Shown piece after piece: positions 24,995 to 33,697 of a DNA stretch of 55,930 bases (positions are counted from its first letter, which is position 1; every line of letters begins with the position of its first letter). The stretch spans positions 1 to 55,930 of the forward strand of contig JAJFHD010000050.1 in NCBI GenBank assembly GCA_021775805.1, given 5' to 3'. The stretch is from Alphaproteobacteria bacterium (GTDB lineage: Bacteria; Pseudomonadota; Alphaproteobacteria; Rhizobiales; JAJFHC01). The notes under the pieces are model-generated. The model was given only the letters and a program-made list of their open reading frames with translations. It ran no database searches and was not told the DNA's origin. The translations under genes were made by a program, and so were the position numbers.

Positions 24995-26506
24995 ATGACG
25001 TCGGATCACACGTCAGCCAAAGACTTCCGCACGCGTGGCCACATGCGCCGCCGCAAACCCTTGCGCGCGCAGATCAGCGACGTGCGGACACGCCTGACGG
25101 ACCTGGACGGGCGCGGCATTTCCTTCCAGCTCGACCTGCTGACGCTTTATGCCAAGAGCCAGCAAGGTGCGGCCCTTGCCCTGCCTGTCATCGGCGTGAT
25201 TGTCGCAAGCTCGAGTTTGCTGTGGCTGCCGTTTCACCAGGCCATCATCTGGCTCTCGGCGGTGTTCGTGAGCCACGGCATTGCAATCTCGTTCTGTCAG
25301 AAATTCGACGACCTGACGCCTTCGCAAGTGGTTGTCGACGACTGGGTTCGCAAATTTGCAATCATCGAACTGATCTGTTCGCTGACCTGGTCGTCTCTGA
25401 TATTTGCCTTCTGGGGCGAGGCGCAGCAGGTCGAACGGGTATACCTGATCGCCGTCCTGATGATCGTTGCCTCGATCAGAATGGCCCTGGCAAACAATGT
25501 GCTGGCGGTGGTGCTGGCGGGCACCATACCGATCACACTGGCAGTCACACTGCGCTGCCTGCTGGACGGGGGAACGCTGTTTCTGTCGCTAGCGGTGATG
25601 GCGATCTGTGCTGAGATCTATTTTATCCAGTTGTCCCGCAGACTCAATGAAACCGCCCTTCACATGCTGGTTTTCAGGGCCGAAAAGGATGCGCTGATCG
25701 GCGAACTGGAAGAGGCCAAATCGAAATCCGACGAAGGCCGCAGACGGGCGGAAGACGCCAATGTGGCAAAATCCCGGTTTCTGGCCACCATGAGCCATGA
25801 ACTGCGCACGCCTCTCAATGCCATTCTGGGATTCTCCGAAGTCATGAAGGAGGAGATCCTCGGCAGCCACAGTGTCGCCTCCTACAAGGACTATGCCGGA
25901 CACATTCACCACAGCGGGCAACACCTGCTCAACCTGATCAGCGAAGTCCTGGATCTGTCGCGCATCGAAGCCGGACGCTATGAACTCAATGAATCCGCGG
26001 TGGCGATCGACAGGGTCGCAGAGGAATGCCATGCCCTTTTGGATCTTCGTGCCAAGGATCAGGGCATCACCTTACTTAGGGAATTCGACCCTGACGTTCC
26101 GATGGTCATGGCGGACGAGCGGGCAATCCGTCAGATCTGGCTGAACCTGATGTCGAATGCGATAAAGTTCACACCCGCCGGCGGAACGATAACCCTTTCC
26201 CTGTCGCAGACGGAAACCGGTGGCGTGGTGTTTTCGGTCCGCGATACCGGCCCCGGGATTCCGACGGAGGAAATTCCGCAGGTTCTCAGTTCATTCGGCC
26301 AGGGGTCGCTGGCGCAGCAAAAGGCCGAAACCGGTGCGGGCCTCGGGCTGCCGATCGTACAGGGGCTGGCGCGGCTGCATGGAGGCTGGTTCCGGCTGGA
26401 AAGCGTCGTCGGCGCCGGCACGACAGCGATCGTCGAACTGCCACGCGCACGCGTCCTGAACGATCAGGGCGAGCCGATGCATCCGATCCTGAGGCGATCG
26501 GCCTGA
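24995..26506 (+). CDS. Membrane-bound sensor histidine kinase (PleC/DivJ/PdhS-like), orphan
   Basis: A 503-residue kinase. After a basic N-terminus (MRRRKPLRAQ) come about six TM helices between residues 57 and 212, then a coiled coil (about 225-258). The HisKA domain carries phospho-accepting His268 (SHELRTPLNAILGF). The HATPase domain has an N-box (NLMSNAIKFTP), G1 (DTGPGIP), F-box (LSSFGQG) and G2 (GAGLGLPI). No periplasmic sensor or PAS domain is seen, and no response regulator gene lies nearby. Start at the ATG with AGGGA at proper spacing. Confidence 0.9.
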   Translation: MTSDHTSAKDFRTRGHMRRRKPLRAQISDVRTRLTDLDGRGISFQLDLLTLYAKSQQGAALALPVIGVIVASSSLLWLPFHQAIIWLSAVFVSHGIAISFCQKFDDLTPSQVVVDDWVRKFAIIELICSLTWSSLIFAFWGEAQQVERVYLIAVLMIVASIRMALANNVLAVVLAGTIPITLAVTLRCLLDGGTLFLSLAVMAICAEIYFIQLSRRLNETALHMLVFRAEKDALIGELEEAKSKSDEGRRRAEDANVAKSRFLATMSHELRTPLNAILGFSEVMKEEILGSHSVASYKDYAGHIHHSGQHLLNLISEVLDLSRIEAGRYELNESAVAIDRVAEECHALLDLRAKDQGITLLREFDPDVPMVMADERAIRQIWLNLMSNAIKFTPAGGTITLSLSQTETGGVVFSVRDTGPGIPTEEIPQVLSSFGQGSLAQQKAETGAGLGLPIVQGLARLHGGWFRLESVVGAGTTAIVELPRARVLNDQGEPMHPILRRSA

Positions 26507-26512
26507 CGTGCA

Positions 26513-27544
26513 TCAGGATTTAGTGCTGACGCCGGCTTCACTGAATGTCGCCATGCCGGCATGTATCTGTGCGGCCGTCCTGACCAGGTTCACAGCGAGT
26601 GCCGCACCGGATCCCTCTCCCAACCGCATGCCGAGATCGAACAAAGGCTGCTTGCCGATGCATTCCAGGAGCCTGGTGTGTGCCGGTTCGGCCGAACGGT
26701 GTGCGGCCAGGCAATGATCGAGTGCGGTGTCCTCAAGGGCGTGCAGCACAGCGGCGGCTGCGGTCGCGACAAAACCGTCGATCAGGACAGGTACCCGCTG
26801 GGATCGGGCGGCGATGATGGCACCCGCCATGGCGGCCAGTTCGCGCCCCCCCAGCCGGCGAAGGACTTCGAGCGGATCATCCAGATTTCCCCGGTTCAGA
26901 TCGAGCGCGCGCCGGACCGCATCGGCCTTGCGTTTCACGCCTTCCGCATCGACCCCGGTACCCGGTCCGACCCAGTCAGCGGGCGCACCGCCAAACAGCC
27001 CGCACGCGACCGCTGCCGCAATTGTCGTGTTGCCGATGCCCATCTCGCCGATACACAGAAGGTCGGTGCCCCCGGCAACCGCCTCCATGCCGTAGGCAAT
27101 GGTCGCCGCGCAGGTTTGCTCGTCCATGGCCGGTTCAACCGTGATATCGCCGGTGGGTATCTCGAGCGCCAGTTCGAACACCTTCAAACCGATGTCATTG
27201 GCAAGGCAGATCTGATTTACCGCGGCCCCGCCTGTGCCGAAGTTGGCAACCATCTGCTGGGTCACTTCCGGTGGATAGGCTGAAACCCCCTGTGCCGTGA
27301 CACCGTGATTGCCGGCGAAAACCGTCACCATGGGCCTTGCAACCTTCGGTGGATGCTGGCCCTGCCAGGTGCTGAGCCAGACCGCGATCTCCTCGAGCCT
27401 GCCCAGTGAACCGGAGGGCTTCGTGAGATCCGCATCGCGCGCCCGTGCTGCCTCGGCCGATGCCAGATCCGGCCCCGGCAACTGCGTAAACAGATTCCTG
27501 ATATCGTCGAAGGGGAGCCCGGTGGTGTTTTTCTGCATTGTCAC
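26513..27544 (-). CDS. cobT: Nicotinate-nucleotide-dimethylbenzimidazole phosphoribosyltransferase
   Basis: A 343-residue enzyme transferring the phosphoribosyl group of nicotinate mononucleotide to dimethylbenzimidazole, making alpha-ribazole phosphate for the lower ligand of vitamin B12. Recognised by DADLTKPSGSLGRLEEIA (about 37-54), VTVFAGNHGVTAQGVSAYP (about 70-88), GEMGIGNTT (about 165), and the C-terminal GEGSGAA holding the catalytic Glu. It is divergent from cobS across 139 nt and converges with the histidine kinase (6 nt apart). Confidence 0.95.
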   Translation of the reverse strand: MTMQKNTTGLPFDDIRNLFTQLPGPDLASAEAARARDADLTKPSGSLGRLEEIAVWLSTWQGQHPPKVARPMVTVFAGNHGVTAQGVSAYPPEVTQQMVANFGTGGAAVNQICLANDIGLKVFELALEIPTGDITVEPAMDEQTCAATIAYGMEAVAGGTDLLCIGEMGIGNTTIAAAVACGLFGGAPADWVGPGTGVDAEGVKRKADAVRRALDLNRGNLDDPLEVLRRLGGRELAAMAGAIIAARSQRVPVLIDGFVATAAAAVLHALEDTALDHCLAAHRSAEPAHTRLLECIGKQPLFDLGMRLGEGSGAALAVNLVRTAAQIHAGMATFSEAGVSTKS

Positions 27545-27683
27545 CTGCTTGGTAAGAGAGGAGAAACCGGTGGCGACATATACTTGGTTTTGAAGTATGA
27601 GGAAACGTCATTGCCTGAAGTGCGGACATTATGAAACCGGCACAGTTGCGAGCACACACGACGTTTCTCAGAGAAACCAAATC

Positions 27684-28469
27684 ATGACCCTTGCAGACTG
27701 GACGTCAGACATACGCACGATGGTGATGTTTTTCACGCGTTTGCCGGTCAAAACGGTCGATGACGACACGTTTGACTTCACCCGTGCGCTTCGCGCCGCG
27801 CCCCTGGCAGGTCTCGTGGTTGGCGGCTGCGGCGGCGGCGTGTTTGCGGTGTCTTCAGCCCTTGGCATTGCGGGGATGGCGGCGTCGACCCTTGCGGTCA
27901 TGGCAATGGTAGCGCTTGCCGGAGGCCTCCATGAAGACGCCCTGGCCGATGTGGCGGACGGCTTCGGCGGCGGCACTTCGGTGGAACGCAAGCTTGAGAT
28001 CATGCGCGACAGCACGATCGGTGCCTACGGTGCCTGTGCCATCGTTCTGGTTGTTCTGCTTAAGGTTTCTGTTCTCAACGAGATTGCCACGGAATCGAAC
28101 GGTGTCTGGACGGTCGTCACAGTGATGCTTGCAGCAGCGGCGATTTCCCGTGGTGCCTGCGTCGCCCTTCTGTGCCTGATTCCGCCTGCCCGCGCCGACG
28201 GCGTCTCGTACGATGCAGGCCGGCCCGATGCATCGACTCTACGCGAAATAGCCGGCATGTCTGCTTTGACCGGCGGCCTGTGTATTTTTACAGGAGTTGG
28301 ATTGGTCGCCGCCCTCGTGGCACTGGGGACAGCGGCGTGTGCCACATGGCTGGTAAAACGTCTTGCGCTGGCCCAAATTGGAGGGCACACAGGCGACGTT
28401 GCCGGCTTTTGCCAGCAGGTCGTCGAATGCACGGTTCTTGTGGCCACGCTGGTGGTAATGGGACTATAA
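27684..28469 (+). CDS. cobS: Adenosylcobinamide-GDP ribazoletransferase (cobalamin synthase)
   Basis: A 261-residue integral membrane protein joining adenosylcobinamide-GDP and alpha-ribazole in the last steps of B12 assembly. It contains FFTRLPV near the start and the metal-binding GGLHEDALADVADGFGGG motif (about residues 76-93). Several TM helices span 30-65, 110-150 and 185-215. The family motif usually reads H-x-D-G; here H-E-D-A is a small variation. The start is the ATG before TLADW; upstream in-frame sequence has no RBS. No cobalamin riboswitch was recognised in the cobT-cobS spacer. Confidence 0.92.
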   Translation: MTLADWTSDIRTMVMFFTRLPVKTVDDDTFDFTRALRAAPLAGLVVGGCGGGVFAVSSALGIAGMAASTLAVMAMVALAGGLHEDALADVADGFGGGTSVERKLEIMRDSTIGAYGACAIVLVVLLKVSVLNEIATESNGVWTVVTVMLAAAAISRGACVALLCLIPPARADGVSYDAGRPDASTLREIAGMSALTGGLCIFTGVGLVAALVALGTAACATWLVKRLALAQIGGHTGDVAGFCQQVVECTVLVATLVVMGL

Positions 28470-28502
28470 CCCGGTCCAGAAACGAAAACTTTCGGAAGTC
28501 AG

Positions 28503-28751
28503 ATGGTCGACTCACCCTGCAAGCAGCTATGTTCACTTGATCCGGATACGCGGACCTGTGTGGGCTGCGGACGCCGGGCGCATGAAATTGCCGGATGGCT
28601 GCGTTTGAGTGAAGACGAACAGCGCGCCGTTATCGCAGACCTGCCCCGGCGCCATGACGAACTGCGGGTGCTTCGAATTGCCCGCAACGCGGCCAGGCGC
28701 GGCGGACGCTCCAGACGCCTGCGGGCGCCGGTTGCCAACAACGCCGACTAA
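28503..28751 (+). CDS. DUF1289 family small Cys-rich protein
   Basis: An 82-residue protein with Cys at 6, 10, 19 and 22 (SPCKQLCSLDPDTRTCVGCGR), the DUF1289 signature, plausibly binding zinc or an Fe-S cluster. Conserved EIAGWLRLSEDEQRAVI follows (about 28-44). The Arg-rich tail may contact nucleic acid or protein. It sits 33 nt after cobS and 7 nt before the aspartic protease gene, so these three are likely one operon. Function unknown. Confidence 0.85.
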   Translation: MVDSPCKQLCSLDPDTRTCVGCGRRAHEIAGWLRLSEDEQRAVIADLPRRHDELRVLRIARNAARRGGRSRRLRAPVANNAD

Positions 28752-28758
28752 GGATGCC

Positions 28759-29469
28759 ATGCTGAGCTGGATCGGAATTGGAATACTTGTGCTGGCCGGC
28801 CTCTACATGGTGCTGGTCGACAGTCCTGGCGAGGCGATCGGTGTTGCGGACCACGATCTTGCGCGCCTGGTCAGTGGCGTCGCGCTTCTGATCGTGATCG
28901 GCGGTTCCATGTTCATGGGCGGCATGGGACGGGCAAGCGAGGTCATCAAGCAGGCCGTGACCTGGCTCGGCATCATGCTGATCCTCGTTGTTGTCTACAG
29001 CTATCGCACGGAGTTCACACAATTGGGACACCGCGTGATGGCCGAACTGAACCTCAGTCCACCGCAAACGGTTCAATCGAGCGATGAAAGTGGCGAACCG
29101 GACGTGGTTGCCATTCGTGCCGGCGACGGCGGAAGTTTCTACGTCGCGACACTGGTCAACGGCACCCATGTGGAGATGGTTGCCGACACCGGGGCGAGTG
29201 CGGTCGTGCTGTCGAATGGCGATGCCCAACGCATCGGCCTCGATCTTGCGGCGCTGAAGTTCGTGGTGCCGATCAGTACGGCAAACGGCACGACCCATGC
29301 CGCAGCGACCACGCTTGAAGACATCAGCGTCGGTGGCATTACCGTCCGCAATGTAAGGGCGCTCGTGTCTCAACCCAATGTGCTGTCCACCAGCCTGCTG
29401 GGAATGACATTTCTCAGCCGGATCGGATCCTTTGAACTGTCGGGCAACCAGCTCATCCTGCGCAGGTAA
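28759..29469 (+). CDS. Membrane-anchored retroviral-type (clan AA) aspartic protease
   Basis: A 236-residue protein with three N-terminal TM helices (about 2-18, 31-52, 63-80). A periplasmic aspartic protease domain (about 115-235) has the catalytic VADTGASAVVLS motif (Asp at about 138) and a second conserved GMTFLSRIGSFEL. Such proteins (TIGR02281 family) act as homodimers, each subunit giving one Asp. ATG preceded by TAAGGA, overlapping the end region of the DUF1289 gene. The physiological substrate is unknown. Confidence 0.85.
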   Translation: MLSWIGIGILVLAGLYMVLVDSPGEAIGVADHDLARLVSGVALLIVIGGSMFMGGMGRASEVIKQAVTWLGIMLILVVVYSYRTEFTQLGHRVMAELNLSPPQTVQSSDESGEPDVVAIRAGDGGSFYVATLVNGTHVEMVADTGASAVVLSNGDAQRIGLDLAALKFVVPISTANGTTHAAATTLEDISVGGITVRNVRALVSQPNVLSTSLLGMTFLSRIGSFELSGNQLILRR

Positions 29470-29549
29470 TACGAACCGCCATAAGCACTTTCTTATTCCT
29501 TTCCCGTTACACGGCAGACCACAAAGCCTCTCAGCATTCGGAGTATCCC

Positions 29550-31049
29550 ATGTTCATCAAACCGGTTGCCGATCTCAAGCCCAACACGGCAGCGTTCGAG
29601 CGCATTCCGCTGGTCAAACCGACCGGGTTTCGCGAATACGATGCGCGCTGGCTGTTTGAGGCGGAAATCAATCTCCTGGGCATTCAGGCCCTGGGACGGG
29701 GTCTGGGCACATTTCTCGGGCGGTCGATGGAGACGCCGGAAATCGTCGTGGGTCACGACTTCCGCGCCTATTCGGGATCGATCAAACAGGCGCTCATCAC
29801 GGGATTGATGGCAAGCGGGTGCGGTGTCCACGATATCGGTCTTGCCCTGTCACCGACGGCGTATTTCGCGCAGTTCGAGCTTGATGTGCCGGCGGTAGCG
29901 ATGGTGACCGCAAGCCACAACGACAACGGCTGGACAGGGGTCAAGATGGGCGCTCAAAGACCCCTGACCTTCGGCCCCGACGAGATGACGGCGCTCAAGC
30001 AGATCGTGCTCGATGCCGACTTCGTCGACCGCCCCGGCGGCAGCCTGATCCAGGTACACGACATGGCCGACCGGTACATGGACGATCTGGCCGACCGGGC
30101 AAAGCTCGACAGGGACTTTACGGTGGTGGCTGCCTGTGGCAACGGCACTGCCGGCGCTTTCGCGCCCCAGGTCCTGGAGCGGATCGGCTGTAACGTGATC
30201 CCCCTGGACTGCGATCTCGATCATAGTTTTCCACGCTACAATCCCAACCCGGAGGACATGGAAATGCTCCATGCACTGCGCGACAAGGTGCTTGAAACCG
30301 GTGCCGACGTCGGTCTGGGTTTCGACGGCGATGGCGACCGCTGCGGCGTGGTGGACAATGAGGGTGAAGAAATCTTTGCCGACAAGGTCGGCGTCATGCT
30401 CGCCCGGGATCTGTCGGCTCTGCATCCGGGGTGTCAGTTCGTGGTCGATGTGAAGTCGACCGGGCTGTTCCAGACCGACCCGGTCTTGATGAAAAACGGG
30501 GCACGAACCGATTACTGGAAAACCGGGCACTCCTACATCAAGCGCCGCAGCCATGAGTTGAAAGCGCTGGTTGGGTTTGAAAAGAGCGGGCACTATTTCT
30601 TCAACCCGCCGATCGGGCGCGGTTATGACGACGGGCTGGTCTCGGCAATTGCCATCCTCGACATGCTCGACCGCAACCAGGGCAAATCAATGGCCGATCT
30701 GCGCCGGGCGCTGCCGCAGACCTGGGGGTCTCCGACCATGTCTCCGCACTGTGCGGACGAGACCAAGTACGGTGTCGTCGACAAGGTGATCCGGCATTAT
30801 CAGAGTCTCGCCGGCCGCGGCGAACAGATCGCCGGCCAGAACATCCGGGAACTGGTGACGGTCAATGGCGTGCGCGTCGTGCTCGCCGACGGCACATGGG
30901 GGCTCGTCAGGGCCTCGTCGAACAAGCCCGAACTGGTCATCGTTGTCGAAAGCCCGACATCGGAAGACAACATGAAGGCGATATTCAAGAATATCGACAT
31001 GCATCTTTCCGAGTACCCGGACATCGGTGAATACAACCAGAAGATATGA
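29550..31049 (+). CDS. Phosphomannomutase/phosphoglucomutase
   Basis: A 499-residue alpha-D-phosphohexomutase interconverting hexose 6- and 1-phosphates for polysaccharide or nucleotide sugar synthesis. The active-site phosphoserine loop is VTASHNDNGWTG (about 113-124). The metal loop is GFDGDGDRCGV (about 258), the sugar-binding loop is GFEKSGHYFF (about 347), and the C-terminal phosphate-binding loop contains GLVRASSNKPEL. It is slightly longer than the usual 455-470. RBS GGAG lies 6 nt before the ATG. Substrate preference (mannose or glucose) cannot be fixed from sequence. Confidence 0.92.
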   Translation: MFIKPVADLKPNTAAFERIPLVKPTGFREYDARWLFEAEINLLGIQALGRGLGTFLGRSMETPEIVVGHDFRAYSGSIKQALITGLMASGCGVHDIGLALSPTAYFAQFELDVPAVAMVTASHNDNGWTGVKMGAQRPLTFGPDEMTALKQIVLDADFVDRPGGSLIQVHDMADRYMDDLADRAKLDRDFTVVAACGNGTAGAFAPQVLERIGCNVIPLDCDLDHSFPRYNPNPEDMEMLHALRDKVLETGADVGLGFDGDGDRCGVVDNEGEEIFADKVGVMLARDLSALHPGCQFVVDVKSTGLFQTDPVLMKNGARTDYWKTGHSYIKRRSHELKALVGFEKSGHYFFNPPIGRGYDDGLVSAIAILDMLDRNQGKSMADLRRALPQTWGSPTMSPHCADETKYGVVDKVIRHYQSLAGRGEQIAGQNIRELVTVNGVRVVLADGTWGLVRASSNKPELVIVVESPTSEDNMKAIFKNIDMHLSEYPDIGEYNQKI

Positions 31050-31096
31050 GGGCGGTTTGTTACGCCCGCCCTTGTGGAGCGTGCGCCGGACGGCTG

Positions 31097-31444
31097 TCAG
31101 ACCTTGACCAGCGTTATCGGCCGAGCTCTGGCGCTGTCGTGCGAAAAACGCTCCTTGGAGAGTGTCTTTGCAGGATCGCGCGACTGATCGAATATGATGC
31201 CGCCGGCGTTGCCGCCCGCCTTCATCAGCGAGGCGCGGTCGCAGGTGGAAGCGATCATGAGTCCAAGCTCATGGAGATGTCTCCGGCCGTAGCAGAAGAC
31301 CGCGAGCCTGGAGCGCTGTGGCAATGGCAGAGATTTCGAAATCTCCACGGCATCCGCCGGTGATGATCTGTATAGACGTCCGACCAGCTCTTCGGAGTCA
31401 GGTGGTGTTCCCTCGGTGAGGAAATTTGGTAGTGCTTGCGACAT
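31097..31444 (-). CDS. Conserved-looking hypothetical protein
   Basis: A 115-residue basic protein opening MSQALPNFLTEGTPPDSEELVG, with a middle segment RLAVFCYGRRHLHELGLMIASTCD (two Cys) and a Gly-rich AGGNAGGIIFDQSRDP. It has no signal or TM segment. A GGGAGGG lies about 12 nt before the ATG. I recall similar proteins in Hyphomicrobiales genomes, but no function. It converges with the phosphomannomutase gene. Confidence 0.6.
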   Translation of the reverse strand: MSQALPNFLTEGTPPDSEELVGRLYRSSPADAVEISKSLPLPQRSRLAVFCYGRRHLHELGLMIASTCDRASLMKAGGNAGGIIFDQSRDPAKTLSKERFSHDSARARPITLVKV

Positions 31445-31499
31445 GACGGGCGTCCCTCCCCCGTGTCTTTTTCAGCCAAGGTGATATTAGGAGGAATGA

Positions 31500-31772
31500 A
31501 TGGTTAAAACCGTCTTAATCGGGCGGGCGTCCGATGCGGCGCTCCGGCCAGCCCCGTTCCAACGACATGCTGAATTGACGCCGATTGCGATCGAAGATCG
31601 AACCGTCAGCCGTCGCACAATCGCTGCGGCTACAAGGATACGCGAAGGCTGGCGTGCTGCTCTGGCTCAAGAACAGCAGGCACACAAGGCGTCAAAAAAC
31701 CCTGACAAATCAATCGGTTGGAATTGGTCCGTCAAGAGGATGACTTGGCACGCTGGGATAATCTGCTTCTGA
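31500..31772 (+). CDS. Short hypothetical ORF with an ideal Shine-Dalgarno
   Basis: A 90-residue basic frame preceded by AGGAGG with 5-nt spacing, the cleanest ribosome binding site in this stretch. The protein (MVKTVLIGRASDAALRPAPF...) has no recognised domain, is rich in Ala/Arg, and ends in an ordinary-looking ICF tail. It may be a real small gene or a truncated relic at the edge of the accessory patch. No neighbouring gene suggests a role. Confidence 0.4.
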   Translation: MVKTVLIGRASDAALRPAPFQRHAELTPIAIEDRTVSRRTIAAATRIREGWRAALAQEQQAHKASKNPDKSIGWNWSVKRMTWHAGIICF

Positions 31773-31904
31773 AACTGATGATTTGAAAGACATACCGACA
31801 CCCTTTCCTGAGTACGCTACAACTGACTTTCAATCATTGTGCCAAAATCTTCTAAAATTTTACTTAATCCAAATGCCGTCGGTCGCGGCAACCGGCCAGT
31901 CCCC

Positions 31905-32972
31905 CTACAAGGAGGCCCGGTTCTTCTCGAGCCAGGTTTCAACCAGGGCGCAGGTCCGGTCGACCTCTTCGTTATGCATGTCAAAAGATCCGGCAATGGA
32001 TTTCACAATCGCGTCCACCCGTTCAATGTTCGGCGCGCCGGCAGCAAGGGCCCGTGCCGCTGACGACGGTTTGGCAAGCCCCTTGGCCGCGGCGGCATAT
32101 TTCTCGAACGGCACCAGATCGCCCGGCGAAGCACCAAGCTTTTCGCACACCTGTCCGACCCAGGCGTAGACGGCACGTGAAAGCGCGATATCGGAATGAA
32201 CCGCATCGCGGATCGGCCGCATTTCGTGCTCTGCGATGCAGCGGTAGTTGCCGGTCAGCAACATGCTCCACTTAGCCAAAGGGACAAATATCGATTCGTG
32301 TACGCGCAGCTTGACCGGCAGCTCGACAATGCCGTTGCCCGTGTCAAACCGGATGGCATTGATGGCCTTTTCCAGATTCCGGAGAATTTGCGTGTGCCCG
32401 TCGGAGACGAAGCGGGCGACCTTGAAGTTGGTCGGCAGGGCAACCTGAAGCACATTGACCGGTTCTTCGGGCGGCCGGAAGGCCTGCGGGTCGGGACTGG
32501 CCAGGGTCATGAGATCGGGATCGAAGTTCTCCCAGACGGTTCGGTCCGTATAGCAGTGGCCCAGCGTGTCGGTGTCCAGACCGGGAATGCGCGCAAGATA
32601 GGGCAGAGGCGGCATGTTCATGATCGACATGCAGGGCACACCGGAACGGGCGACGGCGTCGAGCAGTTCCCTGACGCCCGGCGAACCGTACTGGGGTTCC
32701 TGCATGGCCAGCCCGATCAGGTCATATTCCGATGGACTGACGTCTGCGGGTGCGGCGGCCTTGAGCGATCCCGGGGCATTCTTCGAGCGGATTTCGACCA
32801 GATCGTCGCGGCCTCGGACCGGCATTCTGACAATCGCGCCGTCGCTGTTTATCAGATCCGCTTCTGCCGGCAGACAGATGAGCGTTACGTGATGTCCGGC
32901 GAGAACCATCTTGGTGGCCAGCAGGGAACCATAGGATGCGCCGAGGATAAGAATGTTATACGGGGCCGTCAT
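31905..32972 (-). CDS. Ketopantoate reductase-like (2-dehydropantoate 2-reductase N-terminal domain) protein
   Basis: A 355-residue protein with an N-terminal Rossmann motif ILGASYGSLLATKMVLAGH (about 9-27) and an LAMQEPQYGSPGVRELL segment (about 109-125). The C-terminal helical domain has KWSMLLTGNYRCI (about 232). The glycine motif reads GASYGS rather than the usual GxGxxG, which may affect NADP binding. It is related to ketopantoate reductase or octopine/opine-type dehydrogenases; the actual substrate is unknown. GGAG lies before the ATG. Confidence 0.75.
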   Translation of the reverse strand: MTAPYNILILGASYGSLLATKMVLAGHHVTLICLPAEADLINSDGAIVRMPVRGRDDLVEIRSKNAPGSLKAAAPADVSPSEYDLIGLAMQEPQYGSPGVRELLDAVARSGVPCMSIMNMPPLPYLARIPGLDTDTLGHCYTDRTVWENFDPDLMTLASPDPQAFRPPEEPVNVLQVALPTNFKVARFVSDGHTQILRNLEKAINAIRFDTGNGIVELPVKLRVHESIFVPLAKWSMLLTGNYRCIAEHEMRPIRDAVHSDIALSRAVYAWVGQVCEKLGASPGDLVPFEKYAAAAKGLAKPSSAARALAAGAPNIERVDAIVKSIAGSFDMHNEEVDRTCALVETWLEKNRASL

Positions 32973-33523
32973 AACAATCTCCGGGTCTGTTGATGATGGC
33001 GCTGTTTCTAGGGGGTTTCGGAGCGCGTTGTGAGATGCGATTTCACATCATGGGAATGAGTCTGAATTTGCGGGGCTCGCGACACCGGTTGTGACCTTTC
33101 GAAGTTGCTTTCTTGCAAGGACGAGCTCTCTGTTGGTGGCAACGGGCGTGTTGAATTTGATGTAGCGGATAGGTTTATTCTCAAGAAAGGCTACGACCTG
33201 CAACCAAGCAAGTGTGACCTTCATGCCGACATGATTGAGGCGCTCGTCCAAGGTCGCTTGAACCGTACGGAAGCCGCCCAAGACATGAAAGATAGCTACT
33301 GTCGCCATGCTTTATCATGATATGTCAACTCAGTTACCCGCCCCCTCGCCACAAGGTGTCGGAATTGTTGCGGCTTTGTCAGGGTTGCTTTCTCGATAAC
33401 TGGTTAAAAAGGTGCGGGATCGTGCGTCCTGATATCGTACCTCGCTGATGTTTCGCTTCTCCACAGCTACACCGAGCGATTTTTCGACATACATCCTTCC
33501 ACAGCCCTGCGCTGGGTTAGTGA
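32973..33523. other. Gene-poor stretch, possible degraded mobile-element sequence
   Basis: 551 nt with no convincing intact gene. A minus-strand frame at 33048-33308 (86 residues, MATVAIFHVLGGFRTV...) lacks an RBS and a recognisable domain. On the plus strand, a frame ending near 33523 reads HPSTALRWVSEV, which could be the HxLR-like part of the same recombinase whose C-terminus follows in another frame. The sequence looks eroded. Confidence 0.4.
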
Positions 33524-33652
33524 GGTGAGGCGCTCCTGGGTCATCAGCCGAGCATCAAAGAACAAACCACCAATGACATGTACAGCGACCTGACCGGAAA
33601 GACGCTCCGGATTGCCGCCATGAAAATGGGAGGCTGGAGCGATGCTGAATAG
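33524..33652 (+). pseudogene. C-terminal remnant of a tyrosine recombinase/integrase
   Basis: This frame reads EALLGHQPSIKEQTT then NDMYSDLTGKTLRIAAMKM before a stop. It matches the end of tyrosine recombinases: LLGH box, then nucleophile Tyr in a TT-x(3)-Y-S-x-L context, then a final helix. Upstream stops in this frame, and a plausible continuation in another frame (LRWVSEV, about 33505-33525), indicate frameshift and decay. There is no N-terminal catalytic domain. It is probably a relic of an integrated element next to dusA. Confidence 0.45.
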
Positions 33653-33697
33653 CATAGGTCTGTTTTTTTTGGGCCGCGGTTGAATGTGATGTCGCAA

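Noticed and set aside
26483..26501. Hairpin CCGATC-N7-GATCGG as a bidirectional terminator between the kinase and cobT
   Set aside because: It lies within the kinase reading frame and has no T-run on either strand.
27545..27683. Cobalamin riboswitch between cobT and cobS
   Set aside because: No B12-box consensus or conserved helices were found in the 139-nt spacer.
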